Shown here: piece by piece, positions 1 through 6,557 of the stretch | Layout of the letters: each line of letters opens with the position of its first letter | How positions within the stretch are numbered: position 1 is the first letter of the stretch | Assembly: GCA_032250555.1 (NCBI GenBank) | Contig: JAVVFI010000063.1 | Span: 1-17,345, forward strand | Source: NIOZ-UU13 sp032250555 | GTDB taxonomy: Bacteria; Planctomycetota; Phycisphaerae; Sedimentisphaerales; Anaerobacaceae | Reading direction: 5' to 3' | Length of the DNA: 17,345 bases | Program-made: the position numbers and the translations under genes | The notes under the pieces: model-generated | The model's database searches: none | Seen by the model: only the letters and a program-made list of their open reading frames with translations | Told to the model about the DNA's origin: nothing

Positions 1-1503
1 CAGAGTGTGGCTGAGATAACGGATTTGAAGGTGACGGGACATGACAGCCGGATTGATCTTGTTTGGGATAGTGACGAGCGGGCGGCCGGCTATAATATAT
101 ACCGCTGGGACAACCGGAATTCGGTCTGGATTAAGCTGAATACCGAACTGCACAAACCAGCCGTCTATAGTGATTTTTTGGGGAGAAATAACCAGTGGTG
201 CCGTTATCATATTAAATCGGTATCAGCAGACGGGAGCGAATCGGCGGCCTGGCAAGAAGCAATAGTTAAGTCCGCAGCCATGACCGAGGAGGAACTGCTC
301 ACATCCATCCAGCAGGCGACGCTGCGTTATTTCTGGGAGTACGGCCATCCTGTAAGCGGCTTAGCTCGTGAGCGCAAAGGAAGCGGTGACACGTGCACAA
401 GCGGCGGGACGGGTTTCGGGATGATGGCGATTATGGTCGGCGTTGAGAGAGGATTGATCGGACGGGAAGAAGCGGCCAAGAGGCTGCTTACAATGGTGCG
501 TTTTTTACAGGAGAAGGCAACCCGCTATCACGGCGCGTGGTCACACTGGCTCAACGGCAGCACGGGAAAGACAATACCTTTTTCCAAATACGATGACGGT
601 GGTGATATCGTTGAAACTGCGTATCTGGTCGAAGGGATGATGACTGTCAGGCAATATTTCAACAGAGACGACAAAGTAGAAAGTGAACTCAGGGAGCGTA
701 TTACCCGGCTATGGCATGAAGTCGAATGGGACTGGTATCTACAGAAGCCGGACAGCAAACAACTCTACTGGCACTGGTCGCCGAAATACGGCTGGAAAAA
801 GAACCACAAGATCGGCGGGCATTTTAATGAGTGTATGATTGTCTATTTATTGGCTATAGCCTCGCCGAGCCATGCGATAGCGGCCGACTGCTACTATAAG
901 GGCTGGTGCGGTGAGCCCCCTACCGAATATGTCAACGGCAACAGCTATTACGGGTATAAGCAATGGGTGGGATGGCCCAAAGGAGGGCCTCTGTTCTTTA
1001 CTCATTATTCGTTTATCGGATTCGACCCCCGCGGGAAAAAAGATAAGTACTGCAACTACTTCGAGAACAACCGAAATATCTCACTTATCAACCGGGCTTA
1101 TTGCATGGAAAATCCTGACAAGCATAAAGGCTACAGTAATCTCGTCTGGGGTCTGACGGCCAGCGACACGCCCGGCGGCTACAGGGCACATGAGCCGCGA
1201 CGGGACAATGGCACTATTACACCAAGTGCCGCCCTTAGCGCTATGCCTTATGTGCCAGAAGAATCGATTGCTACGCTGAAACATTTTTACTACGAATTAG
1301 GCGAGAAGTTATGGGGGGAATTCGGGTTTCGTGATGCTTTCAATCCGGATAAAGGCTGGTTTGCAGAAAGCTACCTTGCCATAGATCAGGGCCCTATCGT
1401 CTGTATGATAGAAAACTACCGCACCGGGCTATGCTGGAAGATGTTCATGTCCAATCCAGAGATACCTGTTATGCTGGACAAGATCGGCTGGGAATCCGAT
1501 TAA
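1..1503 (+). CDS. Secreted glucoamylase-like (PF10091 / GH144-type) glycosidase with Fn3-like domain, 5' partial
   Basis: The reading frame is open from base 1 (reads QSVAEITDL) and ends at TAA 1501-1503, so the true start and any signal peptide lie upstream; the GTG at 7 has no room for a ribosome site and is not taken as the start. Counting from that GTG, residues 2-88 look like a fibronectin type III-like beta-sandwich (motifs IDLVWD and GYNIYRW). Residues 95-495 match the glucoamylase-like (alpha/alpha)6 fold, with hallmark stretches GGTGFGMMAIMVGVERG (133-149) and DDGGDIVETAYLVEGM (196-211, acidic cleft residues), followed by GHFNECM and ITPSAALSAMPY. Some members of this fold (GH144) are endo-beta-1,2-glucanases; others are uncharacterised, so the substrate is an inference. 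It is likely exported and acts on an oligo- or polysaccharide in the periplasm or outside the cell. The next genes are convergent, so it is not in operon with them. Confidence is good for the fold, modest for the activity. Confidence 0.8.
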   Translation, partial: QSVAEITDLKVTGHDSRIDLVWDSDERAAGYNIYRWDNRNSVWIKLNTELHKPAVYSDFLGRNNQWCRYHIKSVSADGSESAAWQEAIVKSAAMTEEELLTSIQQATLRYFWEYGHPVSGLARERKGSGDTCTSGGTGFGMMAIMVGVERGLIGREEAAKRLLTMVRFLQEKATRYHGAWSHWLNGSTGKTIPFSKYDDGGDIVETAYLVEGMMTVRQYFNRDDKVESELRERITRLWHEVEWDWYLQKPDSKQLYWHWSPKYGWKKNHKIGGHFNECMIVYLLAIASPSHAIAADCYYKGWCGEPPTEYVNGNSYYGYKQWVGWPKGGPLFFTHYSFIGFDPRGKKDKYCNYFENNRNISLINRAYCMENPDKHKGYSNLVWGLTASDTPGGYRAHEPRRDNGTITPSAALSAMPYVPEESIATLKHFYYELGEKLWGEFGFRDAFNPDKGWFAESYLAIDQGPIVCMIENYRTGLCWKMFMSNPEIPVMLDKIGWESD

Positions 1504-1519
1504 TATTTAGAGGATACTC

Positions 1520-1541
1520 GGGCAATCACATGGGATTGCCC
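1520..1541. terminator. Palindrome between convergent genes; likely terminator or REP-type repeat
   Basis: A perfect 8-bp inverted repeat, GGGCAATC (1520-1527) and GATTGCCC (1534-1541), encloses a 6-base loop ACATGG. On the + strand it is followed by the T-rich CTACTTTATTTT, so it can act as an intrinsic terminator for the glycosidase gene. On the - strand it starts directly after the stop codon of the UPF0280 gene (1542-1544). The wording resembles a class of GGGCAATC..GATTGCCC palindromes I recall as dispersed repeats in many bacterial genomes; copy number cannot be judged from one window. Confidence 0.6.
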
Positions 1542-2234
1542 CTACTTTATTTTGACTAAAGGCGGCAACTTTCCGGCAAGACCTACTCGCTCGGACTTTA
1601 CAATCACCACACCATCTATACCTTCAATGACGGCTATGCTCTGCAGTGCCTGATTTACATCGTCTTCGGAATTAACAAGGTTGGCAGCCTGTGTGGCGGC
1701 GGCGTCTGCCAGTGCGGCATCTTTGGCTACTACCGTAGCAAGGTCGCAGGTGCCCAGGCTCGTCGAGTGACCCATTTTACCCGAAGAGGAGCATATCGAG
1801 ATTGGTGTATCTGACGGCTGAAGTGAAAAGCCGAGCCGATTCGAGAGCTTAGCCGTACCGGCGTTCAGGGCAATGTTGACCGGTTCGGCAGCTTTAAGAT
1901 AGATATCCCCTCCGTTTTCCACAATGACCTCCCTGGCCCCGGCCTTAAGGCCTGCTTCGGCGGCGCACTGGGCCATAGCTCCGGCGACGGCGGCCATGGG
2001 GCCGACACCTACAAGAAAGGCTGCCCGGGCCATGCGTTTTGCAACTTCAGGGGCGTCACTAAGCAGCTCTATAGGCTCAAAGGAATCACGAAAGGCGGGG
2101 TGACTTTCGATATAATCTTCCAGGATACGCCGCTGATTTATAATTTCCTCGGTTACCGCATCGAAGCGATTGCAGCAAATACGAAAGACCGCTTCTTTAT
2201 GAGTGAAATCTCGATAGGTACGTTTCTGGTTCAT
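1542..2234 (-). CDS. UPF0280 (COG2122) ApbE-like protein, probable homocysteine-biosynthesis partner
   Basis: This 230-residue protein matches the full length of the UPF0280/COG2122 family, which is distantly related to the FAD-dependent flavin transferase ApbE. Visible family blocks are GPMAAVAGAMA (78-88), VENGGDIY (105-112), SGKMGHSTSLG (151-161) and KDAALADAAATQAANL (171-186). The last block carries the acidic residues that bind metal in ApbE-type folds. There is no signal peptide, so it is cytosolic. COG2122 genes co-occur with COG1900 (HcyBio) and NIL-ferredoxin genes in anaerobes and have been linked to forming homocysteine from aspartate semialdehyde and sulfide; the biochemical role of this partner is not settled. 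It starts at ATG 2234, 34 bases after the ferredoxin stop, and is the last gene of the minus-strand operon. Confidence 0.85.
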   Translation of the reverse strand: MNQKRTYRDFTHKEAVFRICCNRFDAVTEEIINQRRILEDYIESHPAFRDSFEPIELLSDAPEVAKRMARAAFLVGVGPMAAVAGAMAQCAAEAGLKAGAREVIVENGGDIYLKAAEPVNIALNAGTAKLSNRLGFSLQPSDTPISICSSSGKMGHSTSLGTCDLATVVAKDAALADAAATQAANLVNSEDDVNQALQSIAVIEGIDGVVIVKSERVGLAGKLPPLVKIK

Positions 2235-2268
2235 GGACGTTTTTCGCCGACAGAAGGAAACGCTTTAT

Positions 2269-2688
2269 CTAAAATGCGGATGCACATGCAGCAAAGGGGC
2301 ACACGCGAATGCACCCCATGCACTCGATACATTTCGATTCGTCGTAATGAACTTCTCTGGTGACCATGTCCGCTATGTGCATGGCCCCGGTCGGACAATG
2401 GGTGATACAGTGACCACAATGTGTACAGCGGTCCTTGTCCACTGTAATTCCCTTGCCGGATGTGTTGATGGAGACATTAAACGTTTTTACGAAGTCCATG
2501 CCCTTTTCGATATCATCTTCTGTGCCGGTGACATCCAGCGCGAGATAACCTTCCTCCTCCGGAGTGACTTTCGCACGAAAGACATTGACGATGAGATTGT
2601 GGTCTTTCACGAGGTGGTAGATGATCGGCTTCTCGCACTCACACTTTGGAAAGAAGAGCATAAGTTTCTTTGTTACGGTCTGGCTCAT
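2269..2688 (-). CDS. NIL-domain 2x[4Fe-4S] ferredoxin for homocysteine biosynthesis
   Basis: A 139-residue protein with two parts. Residues 5-75 form a NIL domain (ferredoxin-like fold also found at the C-terminus of methionine-importer ATPases), with VTPEEEGYLALDVTG at its core. Residues 80-135 hold two [4Fe-4S] sites: C88-x2-C91-x2-C94-x3-C98-P and C120-x2-C123-x2-C126-x3-C130-P. An extra Cys pair, C16 and C18, lies near the N-terminus. In Methanosarcina the orthologous NIL-ferredoxin is needed together with the COG1900 protein for sulfide-dependent homocysteine synthesis, presumably supplying electrons or handling sulfur. The ATG at 2688 overlaps the stop of the upstream HcyBio gene as ATGA (2685-2688), implying translational coupling; an AAGGGAG-like ribosome site lies just upstream inside that gene. 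Confidence 0.9.
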   Translation of the reverse strand: MSQTVTKKLMLFFPKCECEKPIIYHLVKDHNLIVNVFRAKVTPEEEGYLALDVTGTEDDIEKGMDFVKTFNVSINTSGKGITVDKDRCTHCGHCITHCPTGAMHIADMVTREVHYDESKCIECMGCIRVCPFAACASAF

Positions 2689-3875
2689 GAGGGCTTCTCC
2701 CTTTTCACAAGCGGCTTCATTTTGGTGTCTTTCGCAAGATACGCACTTGGCTCGGCAAGCCGGAAGTCCCCGCGTTTGATTTCATCGGCGAGCAGGTGAG
2801 CGATTTCCAAGGCCTTATAATATGACGACAGTGAGCCGACAGCCACTTTTTTACCCTCTACTTCTATCTCACCCGTTCGCAACTGTTCGTAGCTTACGTA
2901 GTCTATAACCTTTCCGGTATTCTGCGGATAATCATTGCTATAGTCAATGACCGGGGCCAAAATTTCACGGTCTCTTATGCAGGTTCGCTTTAAGACATCT
3001 TCATTCAATATGGGAATCGGTATTCCGACTCCCATAGCCAGCGACACACCATAGCCGCGAAAGCTCGTTCCCCGCACGAATTCCGGAGACATCTGTTTCA
3101 TGTCGGCTGTCAAAGCAAGCGTCCCAGCGCCTCCTTTGGGAATTCCGTGATCATTTCGAGAGCCGCCGCCGGAGTGCTGAGTTCCCTCTGCATAGACAAG
3201 CCCTTGAGCACCGGCCATCCACACTCTGGTTCCTACGCCGATTGTTTCGTAATAGGGGTCGTTAAGCAGCGGTGACAATTGGCCGGCGGAGCAGTAATTC
3301 GCATTTTTCCGTTTGGGCTCCAGAGTCCCCATGTAGGTGTATATCGTCCGGTCCGAATCATTGACAGCTACGTTATAGTTCTGGTAGCAGTTTCGGGGGT
3401 TGAGCATTATAGCCTGGTTGAGGTCTTTGATAGTGAAATATGTGCGCATCTCACGCAGCGGGTAGCAGTCGGTGCCGTAAGACAGAGCAAATAGCTGAAG
3501 AGTCTTACCTGCAATGAGGTCTTCCATCACATGGGCACCGCCATATTTAAACTCACCGGGGTGGTCCATATTTGCCGGATCATTGTGGCGTAATTGAGTA
3601 GCACCGAGATAAACATCAACAGCGGCAAGACCCGTATAAACGAGGACATCCTGCACCCAGGCCTCCGACATGCGAATCTTCGGTTTGGAGTGCCCAAAGT
3701 TAAGAACACATCCCGACGAGCACATCGGACCGAAGGTTGCGGTTGTGACAACATCGACCTCTTTCGCGGCGGCTGCCAATCCTTTTTTTTCTACGTAGTC
3801 GATAATCTCATCGGCAGTAAGCACAACTGCCTTGCCCGACTCGATACGATCATTGATTTGTTCGTATGTCTTCAT
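2685..3875 (-). CDS. HcyBio (DUF39/COG1900) homocysteine biosynthesis protein
   Basis: This 396-residue protein matches the HcyBio/DUF39 domain (COG1900) along its length, without the CBS domains some relatives carry. Key visible features are TATFGPMCSSGC (45-56), with C52 and C56, and SYGTDCYP (131-138), with C136. Cysteines in these two places are conserved, and in the methanogen protein they have been implicated in persulfide chemistry. Glycine-rich SGGGSRNDHGIPKGGAG lies in the middle. The family takes part in converting aspartate semialdehyde and sulfide into homocysteine, bypassing O-acyl-homoserine routes, typically in anaerobes. It is cytosolic (no signal peptide). The start at ATG 3875 has a weak GGATGA ribosome site. 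It is the first gene of the trio and lies 56 bases after the oxidoreductase stop, so it may be read from an internal promoter or from the oxidoreductase transcript. Confidence 0.92.
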   Translation of the reverse strand: MKTYEQINDRIESGKAVVLTADEIIDYVEKKGLAAAAKEVDVVTTATFGPMCSSGCVLNFGHSKPKIRMSEAWVQDVLVYTGLAAVDVYLGATQLRHNDPANMDHPGEFKYGGAHVMEDLIAGKTLQLFALSYGTDCYPLREMRTYFTIKDLNQAIMLNPRNCYQNYNVAVNDSDRTIYTYMGTLEPKRKNANYCSAGQLSPLLNDPYYETIGVGTRVWMAGAQGLVYAEGTQHSGGGSRNDHGIPKGGAGTLALTADMKQMSPEFVRGTSFRGYGVSLAMGVGIPIPILNEDVLKRTCIRDREILAPVIDYSNDYPQNTGKVIDYVSYEQLRTGEIEVEGKKVAVGSLSSYYKALEIAHLLADEIKRGDFRLAEPSAYLAKDTKMKPLVKREKPS

Positions 3876-3931
3876 ATTTCATCCGTGAGATATTACTGCC
3901 GCTTCGCTGAAACACCAGAGAAGTTTTCGTA

Positions 3932-5272
3932 TTATCCGTTCATTGTCCAACCCGGGCGCAAATCGCGTCTGAGGAGTTCGTTGGCTTTAGCATTGTTTGT
4001 GACGCCCCTCTTGCCGTCATACTGGATTTTCTCACCGACGCGGTAGGCAACAAGACCAAGCTGCATCATCTCGATAGCATTGCCGCCGTATTCGAAATCA
4101 CAATGTGTTTTCTGGCCAGTCTTACAGGCCCTGGTCCATTCCTCCTGGAAATGGCCCAGCGGCGGGATAATCTGGTCTTTGGGACGTTTATCGTAGTACG
4201 TCATATCTGCATTGTCACCGAACGGCAGGATAATGCGCGAATCATAATCGCAGATGATATATCCCTTGGTTCCCTTGAACATCGCACCATGCCCTATCTT
4301 GTTGAGATCGACGTAGCCCTTCGGGGATCTCGGCATCATGCCGCCCTGGTACCAGTGGACGCGGATGGGGCCGCGCCAATCATTTGCGGGAATATCGAAA
4401 GCGGTATGCAATTCGACGGGTGTCACTTCAGGATTATACTCTTGCCCCTCCCCTTCGGCCGAAGTCGGAAGCCCGGCGTCAATCGCATTCCACACAAGAT
4501 CGATTGTATGGCTGCCCATATCTCCGACCTGTCCTGTACCGTAATCCCAGTACATATTCCACGAGAGACAATTCATACCCATGCCACCTTTGAAGTATTC
4601 CGGATTATACGGATGAAAATTTGTCTCCCCAATCCACAGATCGTAGTGCAGGTTTTTGGGCGGCTTGCCTGCGGCCGGTGGATAGCCGGGTCTGCGAATC
4701 TGGCGGTTACCCCATGCATAGGCATCTGTCAATTCGCCAATAGCCCCATCCTTGACTAACTCACGCACACGTTCGAAGTTTGGCTTTGCGTGGCGCTGGG
4801 TACCGACCTGTGTAGCCAGTTTATGTCTTTTCCTGAGAAAATGTTCACGAACAATACGTGCTTCTTCAACGGTGTGGGCCAGAGGCTTTTCCATATAGCA
4901 GTGCAGGTCGCGGTTCAATGACCAGTTGGCTATTAAAGCGTGATTGTGGTCGGGGGTACAGCAGATTACAGCGTCGAGGCCTTTCTGGTCGAGACATTTT
5001 CGCCAATCGATATATGTCTTGGCCCTTGGAAATCTTTCCAAGGCATGAGCAATGTGTTCTTCATCAACGTCGCAAAGTGCTACTACGTTCTCTTTTGAAA
5101 TTGCGTCAAAGTGTGCATCGGCCCGGCCCCATGTACCAATCATAGCGACATTGAGCTTGTTACTGGGGGCGCTGGCGCCGGAGAGGACACCACTGGGCAG
5201 GATTGTCAATCCGAGCCCTGTAGCTGCAGTGGATTTCAGGAAATTGCGTCGATTAATGACTTGGGTTTTCAT
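3932..5272 (-). CDS. Tat-exported Gfo/Idh/MocA family oxidoreductase
   Basis: 446 residues. The N-terminus has a twin-arginine signal, NRRNFLK (7-13), followed by a hydrophobic stretch to about residue 33, so the protein is probably folded with its cofactor and exported. Residues 40-160 form the Rossmann domain: VAMIGTWGRADAH (42-54), a variant of the glycine-rich dinucleotide loop, then VVALCDVD (63-70), CTPDHNH (105-111) and the family EKP motif at 128-130 containing the catalytic lysine. The C-terminal domain carries GDMGSHTIDL (250-259), matching the family's active-site histidine block. Tat-signal members of this family are abundant in Planctomycetota and Bacteroidota and act on sugars or glycosides with tightly bound NAD(P); some are glycosidases. 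ATG 5272 has a strong ribosome site, AAGGAGA (5279-5285 on the complement). Substrate is unknown. Confidence 0.9.
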   Translation of the reverse strand: MKTQVINRRNFLKSTAATGLGLTILPSGVLSGASAPSNKLNVAMIGTWGRADAHFDAISKENVVALCDVDEEHIAHALERFPRAKTYIDWRKCLDQKGLDAVICCTPDHNHALIANWSLNRDLHCYMEKPLAHTVEEARIVREHFLRKRHKLATQVGTQRHAKPNFERVRELVKDGAIGELTDAYAWGNRQIRRPGYPPAAGKPPKNLHYDLWIGETNFHPYNPEYFKGGMGMNCLSWNMYWDYGTGQVGDMGSHTIDLVWNAIDAGLPTSAEGEGQEYNPEVTPVELHTAFDIPANDWRGPIRVHWYQGGMMPRSPKGYVDLNKIGHGAMFKGTKGYIICDYDSRIILPFGDNADMTYYDKRPKDQIIPPLGHFQEEWTRACKTGQKTHCDFEYGGNAIEMMQLGLVAYRVGEKIQYDGKRGVTNNAKANELLRRDLRPGWTMNG

Positions 5273-5398
5273 TATTTTTCTCCTTCTTCGTGGTTTTATT
5301 TATTAACTACAAATCTTAAGAATTTAATTCTACGCAATAGGGAAATGAAACACAAGAGAAAAAACGAAAAACATACTGATAAAAACCCACCATCGGTT

Positions 5399-5438
5399 CA
5401 TTGCGAGGAGGCCACAAAGCAGCCGTCGCGGCAATCTC
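5399..5438. repeat. REP-like palindromic repeat of the ATTGCGAGGAGG..GCAATCTC type
   Basis: CATTGCGAGGAGGCC at 5399-5413 and GCCGTCGCGGCAATCTC at 5422-5438 form an imperfect hairpin. ATTGC (5400-5404) pairs with GCAAT (5431-5435), and GGC pairs with GCC nearer the loop. The sequence closely resembles a dispersed intergenic repeat (core CATTGCGAGGAG..GGCAATCTC) that I recall from many environmental bacterial genomes. Only one copy is visible here. It lies about 130 bases upstream of the oxidoreductase start. Confidence 0.5.
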
Positions 5439-5465
5439 TATTAATCAAAAATCAATCACCATTTA

Positions 5466-5651
5466 TCATTTTATTATCCTCCAGTCGCCATATTCCAATA
5501 TGGTGCTGTATTTCCGGGCATAATACTCGCATAAATCATCAGCAGTAAGTTTCTTGAAATTAATATGAAAGGGAAAATAAAGTTCATACAATTCTTCCTG
5601 CCGCACTTCTGTTTCCAATTTCAACAACCAGAAAAGGCCAAAAAATAGCCT
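5466..5651 (-). pseudogene. Open-frame fragment without start codon, possible gene remnant
   Basis: Read on the complement, 61 sense codons run from just after a TAA (5652-5654) to a TGA at 5466-5468. The translation looks protein-like: RQEELYELYFPF, then NFKKLTADDLCEYYARKY, then STILEYGDWRIIK at the end. There is no ATG; only TTG codons near the beginning could start it, and no ribosome site precedes them. I do not recognise the family. It may be the tail of a decayed gene, or a chance open frame in AT-rich DNA. A 16-base palindrome, CCATATT-CC-AATATGG (5488-5503), lies inside it. Confidence 0.3.
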
Positions 5652-5895
5652 TTAATTTATTTTAACGATATTGAATATAATGTCACAGTATTATTTAACT
5701 ACAACTCGTATCTGCTGATTGGTATGAATGTAGGGAATTTTAAATGATAGGTGTGTAGGTGATTTTACTTACAGTAAAAACAGGCTCTACCCTGATTTAC
5801 AAAAGAATCTTTGTGGTTATTATCAGGTGTAGTAAAGTAACGTGGATTTTTATGAAACAGCGTTCAATTTTAATTATTTGTTTTGGAGATTTAAC

Positions 5896-5988
5896 ATGAA
5901 ATTAAATTCAATTTACAAGTATGTCCTGGTTATCGCTTTTTTTGCGCTGACAGCTTTGATTAACGGATGCCATGGCGTAAACTGGTAG
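5896..5988 (+). CDS. Candidate very small lipoprotein (30 residues)
   Basis: ATG 5896 to TAG 5988 encodes 30 residues beginning MKLNSIYKYVLVIAFFALTA and ending LINGCHGVNW. This looks like a lipoprotein signal: a positively charged N-terminus, a hydrophobic core (residues 10-22) and a lipobox-like INGC with the Cys at 25. Only five residues would remain after the Cys, reminiscent of entericidin-size peptides. A GGAG ribosome site (5885-5888) sits 7 bases before the ATG. A 15-codon open frame from ATG 5852 ends with a TGA that overlaps this start as ATGA (5896-5899), which could couple translation but may be chance. There is no domain to recognise. It could be a real small lipoprotein or the truncated 5' end of a lost gene. 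Confidence 0.45.
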   Translation: MKLNSIYKYVLVIAFFALTALINGCHGVNW

Positions 5989-6183
5989 AATGTTTCGGCG
6001 GTCCATTTTCTGGATTGCAAATACCACCCCGACAGCAGCCGCATATTTCAAAGGGTAATGTTAGGACATAATCTTATGCTTTATGCTCACGGCTAAGTGT
6101 TCTTTTACATGTTGTTATGTGCACACCATCTACGCTTTTGGGGATTAAAATATTAAATGACGTAAAGAGAAGGGCTCCGAAAA

Positions 6184-6402
6184 ATGACGAAAGTCAAGAT
6201 TATCGTAATTCTGACTGTTTCATTGTTGTCACTGATAGTTTTTATCCAGAACAGGCAGGCAGTGGACACAAAGCTGCTCTTTGACACGGTTACGATGCCA
6301 TTAGTCCTGCTTTTGATTATTACTTTCATAATGGGCTCTATTCTCGGGCTTATCATAGCCAGCTACGTGCTGCGGAAGCCTCGCAAGCCCGAAAAGCAAT
6401 AG
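6184..6402 (+). CDS. LapA-domain (DUF1049) small membrane protein
   Basis: A 72-residue protein with the layout of the lipopolysaccharide assembly protein A (LapA/DUF1049, PF06305) domain. A first membrane helix spans about residues 5-21, followed by the family-typical FIQNRQAVDTKLLFDTVTMP loop (20-39). A second helix at about 40-62 contains GSILGLIIASYVL, and a short basic tail, RKPRKPEKQ, follows. In Escherichia coli LapA works with LapB to control LPS synthesis; in other phyla the domain is a generic inner-membrane protein of unknown role, and no lapB is visible here. The start at ATG 6184 is preceded by GAGAAGGG. It appears monocistronic. Confidence 0.85.
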   Translation: MTKVKIIVILTVSLLSLIVFIQNRQAVDTKLLFDTVTMPLVLLLIITFIMGSILGLIIASYVLRKPRKPEKQ

Positions 6403-6413
6403 TAAGGACTTGT

Positions 6414-6501
6414 GCCGGACCGGGGGATGGAGTTTTATGATTATGCGACCATCAAATATGATACCAAAGGTAATAAACTCTGGGTACGAATATACAAATG
6501 A
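6414..6501 (+). pseudogene. Fossil of a single SBBP-type beta-propeller repeat
   Basis: Bases 6417-6431 read GPGDG in one frame. After a one-base frame change, 6436-6498 read YDYATIKYDTKGNKLWVRIY followed by K. The joined reading has the wording of SBBP-type propeller repeats, which typically run NGPGxG..DYATIKYDxxGNxLWVxRYNGPG. Directly after it, ACAAATGACCGGAAAC resembles a damaged codon run for YNGPGN, in which the TGA at 6499-6501 would replace a glycine GGA. A single repeat with a frameshift and a stop is best read as the remnant of a larger secreted repeat protein, not a gene. Recognition is from memory of the repeat family. Confidence 0.5.
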
Positions 6502-6502
6502 C

Positions 6503-6532
6503 CGGAAACCCAAACAAAGTACGGGTTTTCCG
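6503..6532 (+). terminator. Stem-loop upstream of the lipoprotein/PstS-like unit
   Basis: CGGAAACCC (6503-6511) pairs with GGGTTTTCCG (6523-6532) with one bulged base, leaving an 11-base loop. There is no T-run afterwards, so it is a weak candidate for an intrinsic terminator. It lies between the SBBP remnant and the ribosome site of the next gene and could also be a leader structure of that gene. Confidence 0.3.
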
Positions 6533-6557
6533 TAGCGGGAATAGCGGGAAGTAAGCT

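Larger units (their letters stand above)
5273..6183. other. Long AT-rich intergenic region
   Basis: About 900 bases with no standard-length gene. It holds the REP-like repeat (5399-5438), the minus-strand open-frame fragment (5466-5651) and the candidate small lipoprotein (5896-5988). It also has a perfect 7-bp hairpin, TTTTACT-TAC-AGTAAAA (5763-5779), and a TATAAT hexamer (5676-5681) without a convincing -35 box. Near the right end, 5989-6183 shows nothing beyond the leader of the LapA-type gene. The promoter of the minus-strand operon should lie in the first 100 bases, where a 13-base palindrome AGAATTTAATTCT (5319-5331) is the only operator-like element I see. Confidence 0.6.

Noticed and set aside
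5319..5331. AGAATTTAATTCT palindrome as an operator of the oxidoreductase gene
   Set aside because: A 13-base AT-rich palindrome is readily found by chance in this composition; noted only in the intergenic description.
5111..5548. 145-codon plus-strand open frame
   Set aside because: It begins inside the oxidoreductase gene on the opposite strand and then runs through the REP-like repeat; its composition is not protein-like.
5676..5681. TATAAT hexamer as a sigma-70 -10 box
   Set aside because: No acceptable -35 element 16-18 bases upstream and the region is AT-rich.
5852..5899. 15-codon open frame MKQRSILIICFGDLT as an independent leader-peptide gene
   Set aside because: No good ribosome site and only 15 codons; kept only as a comment on the small lipoprotein whose start it overlaps.
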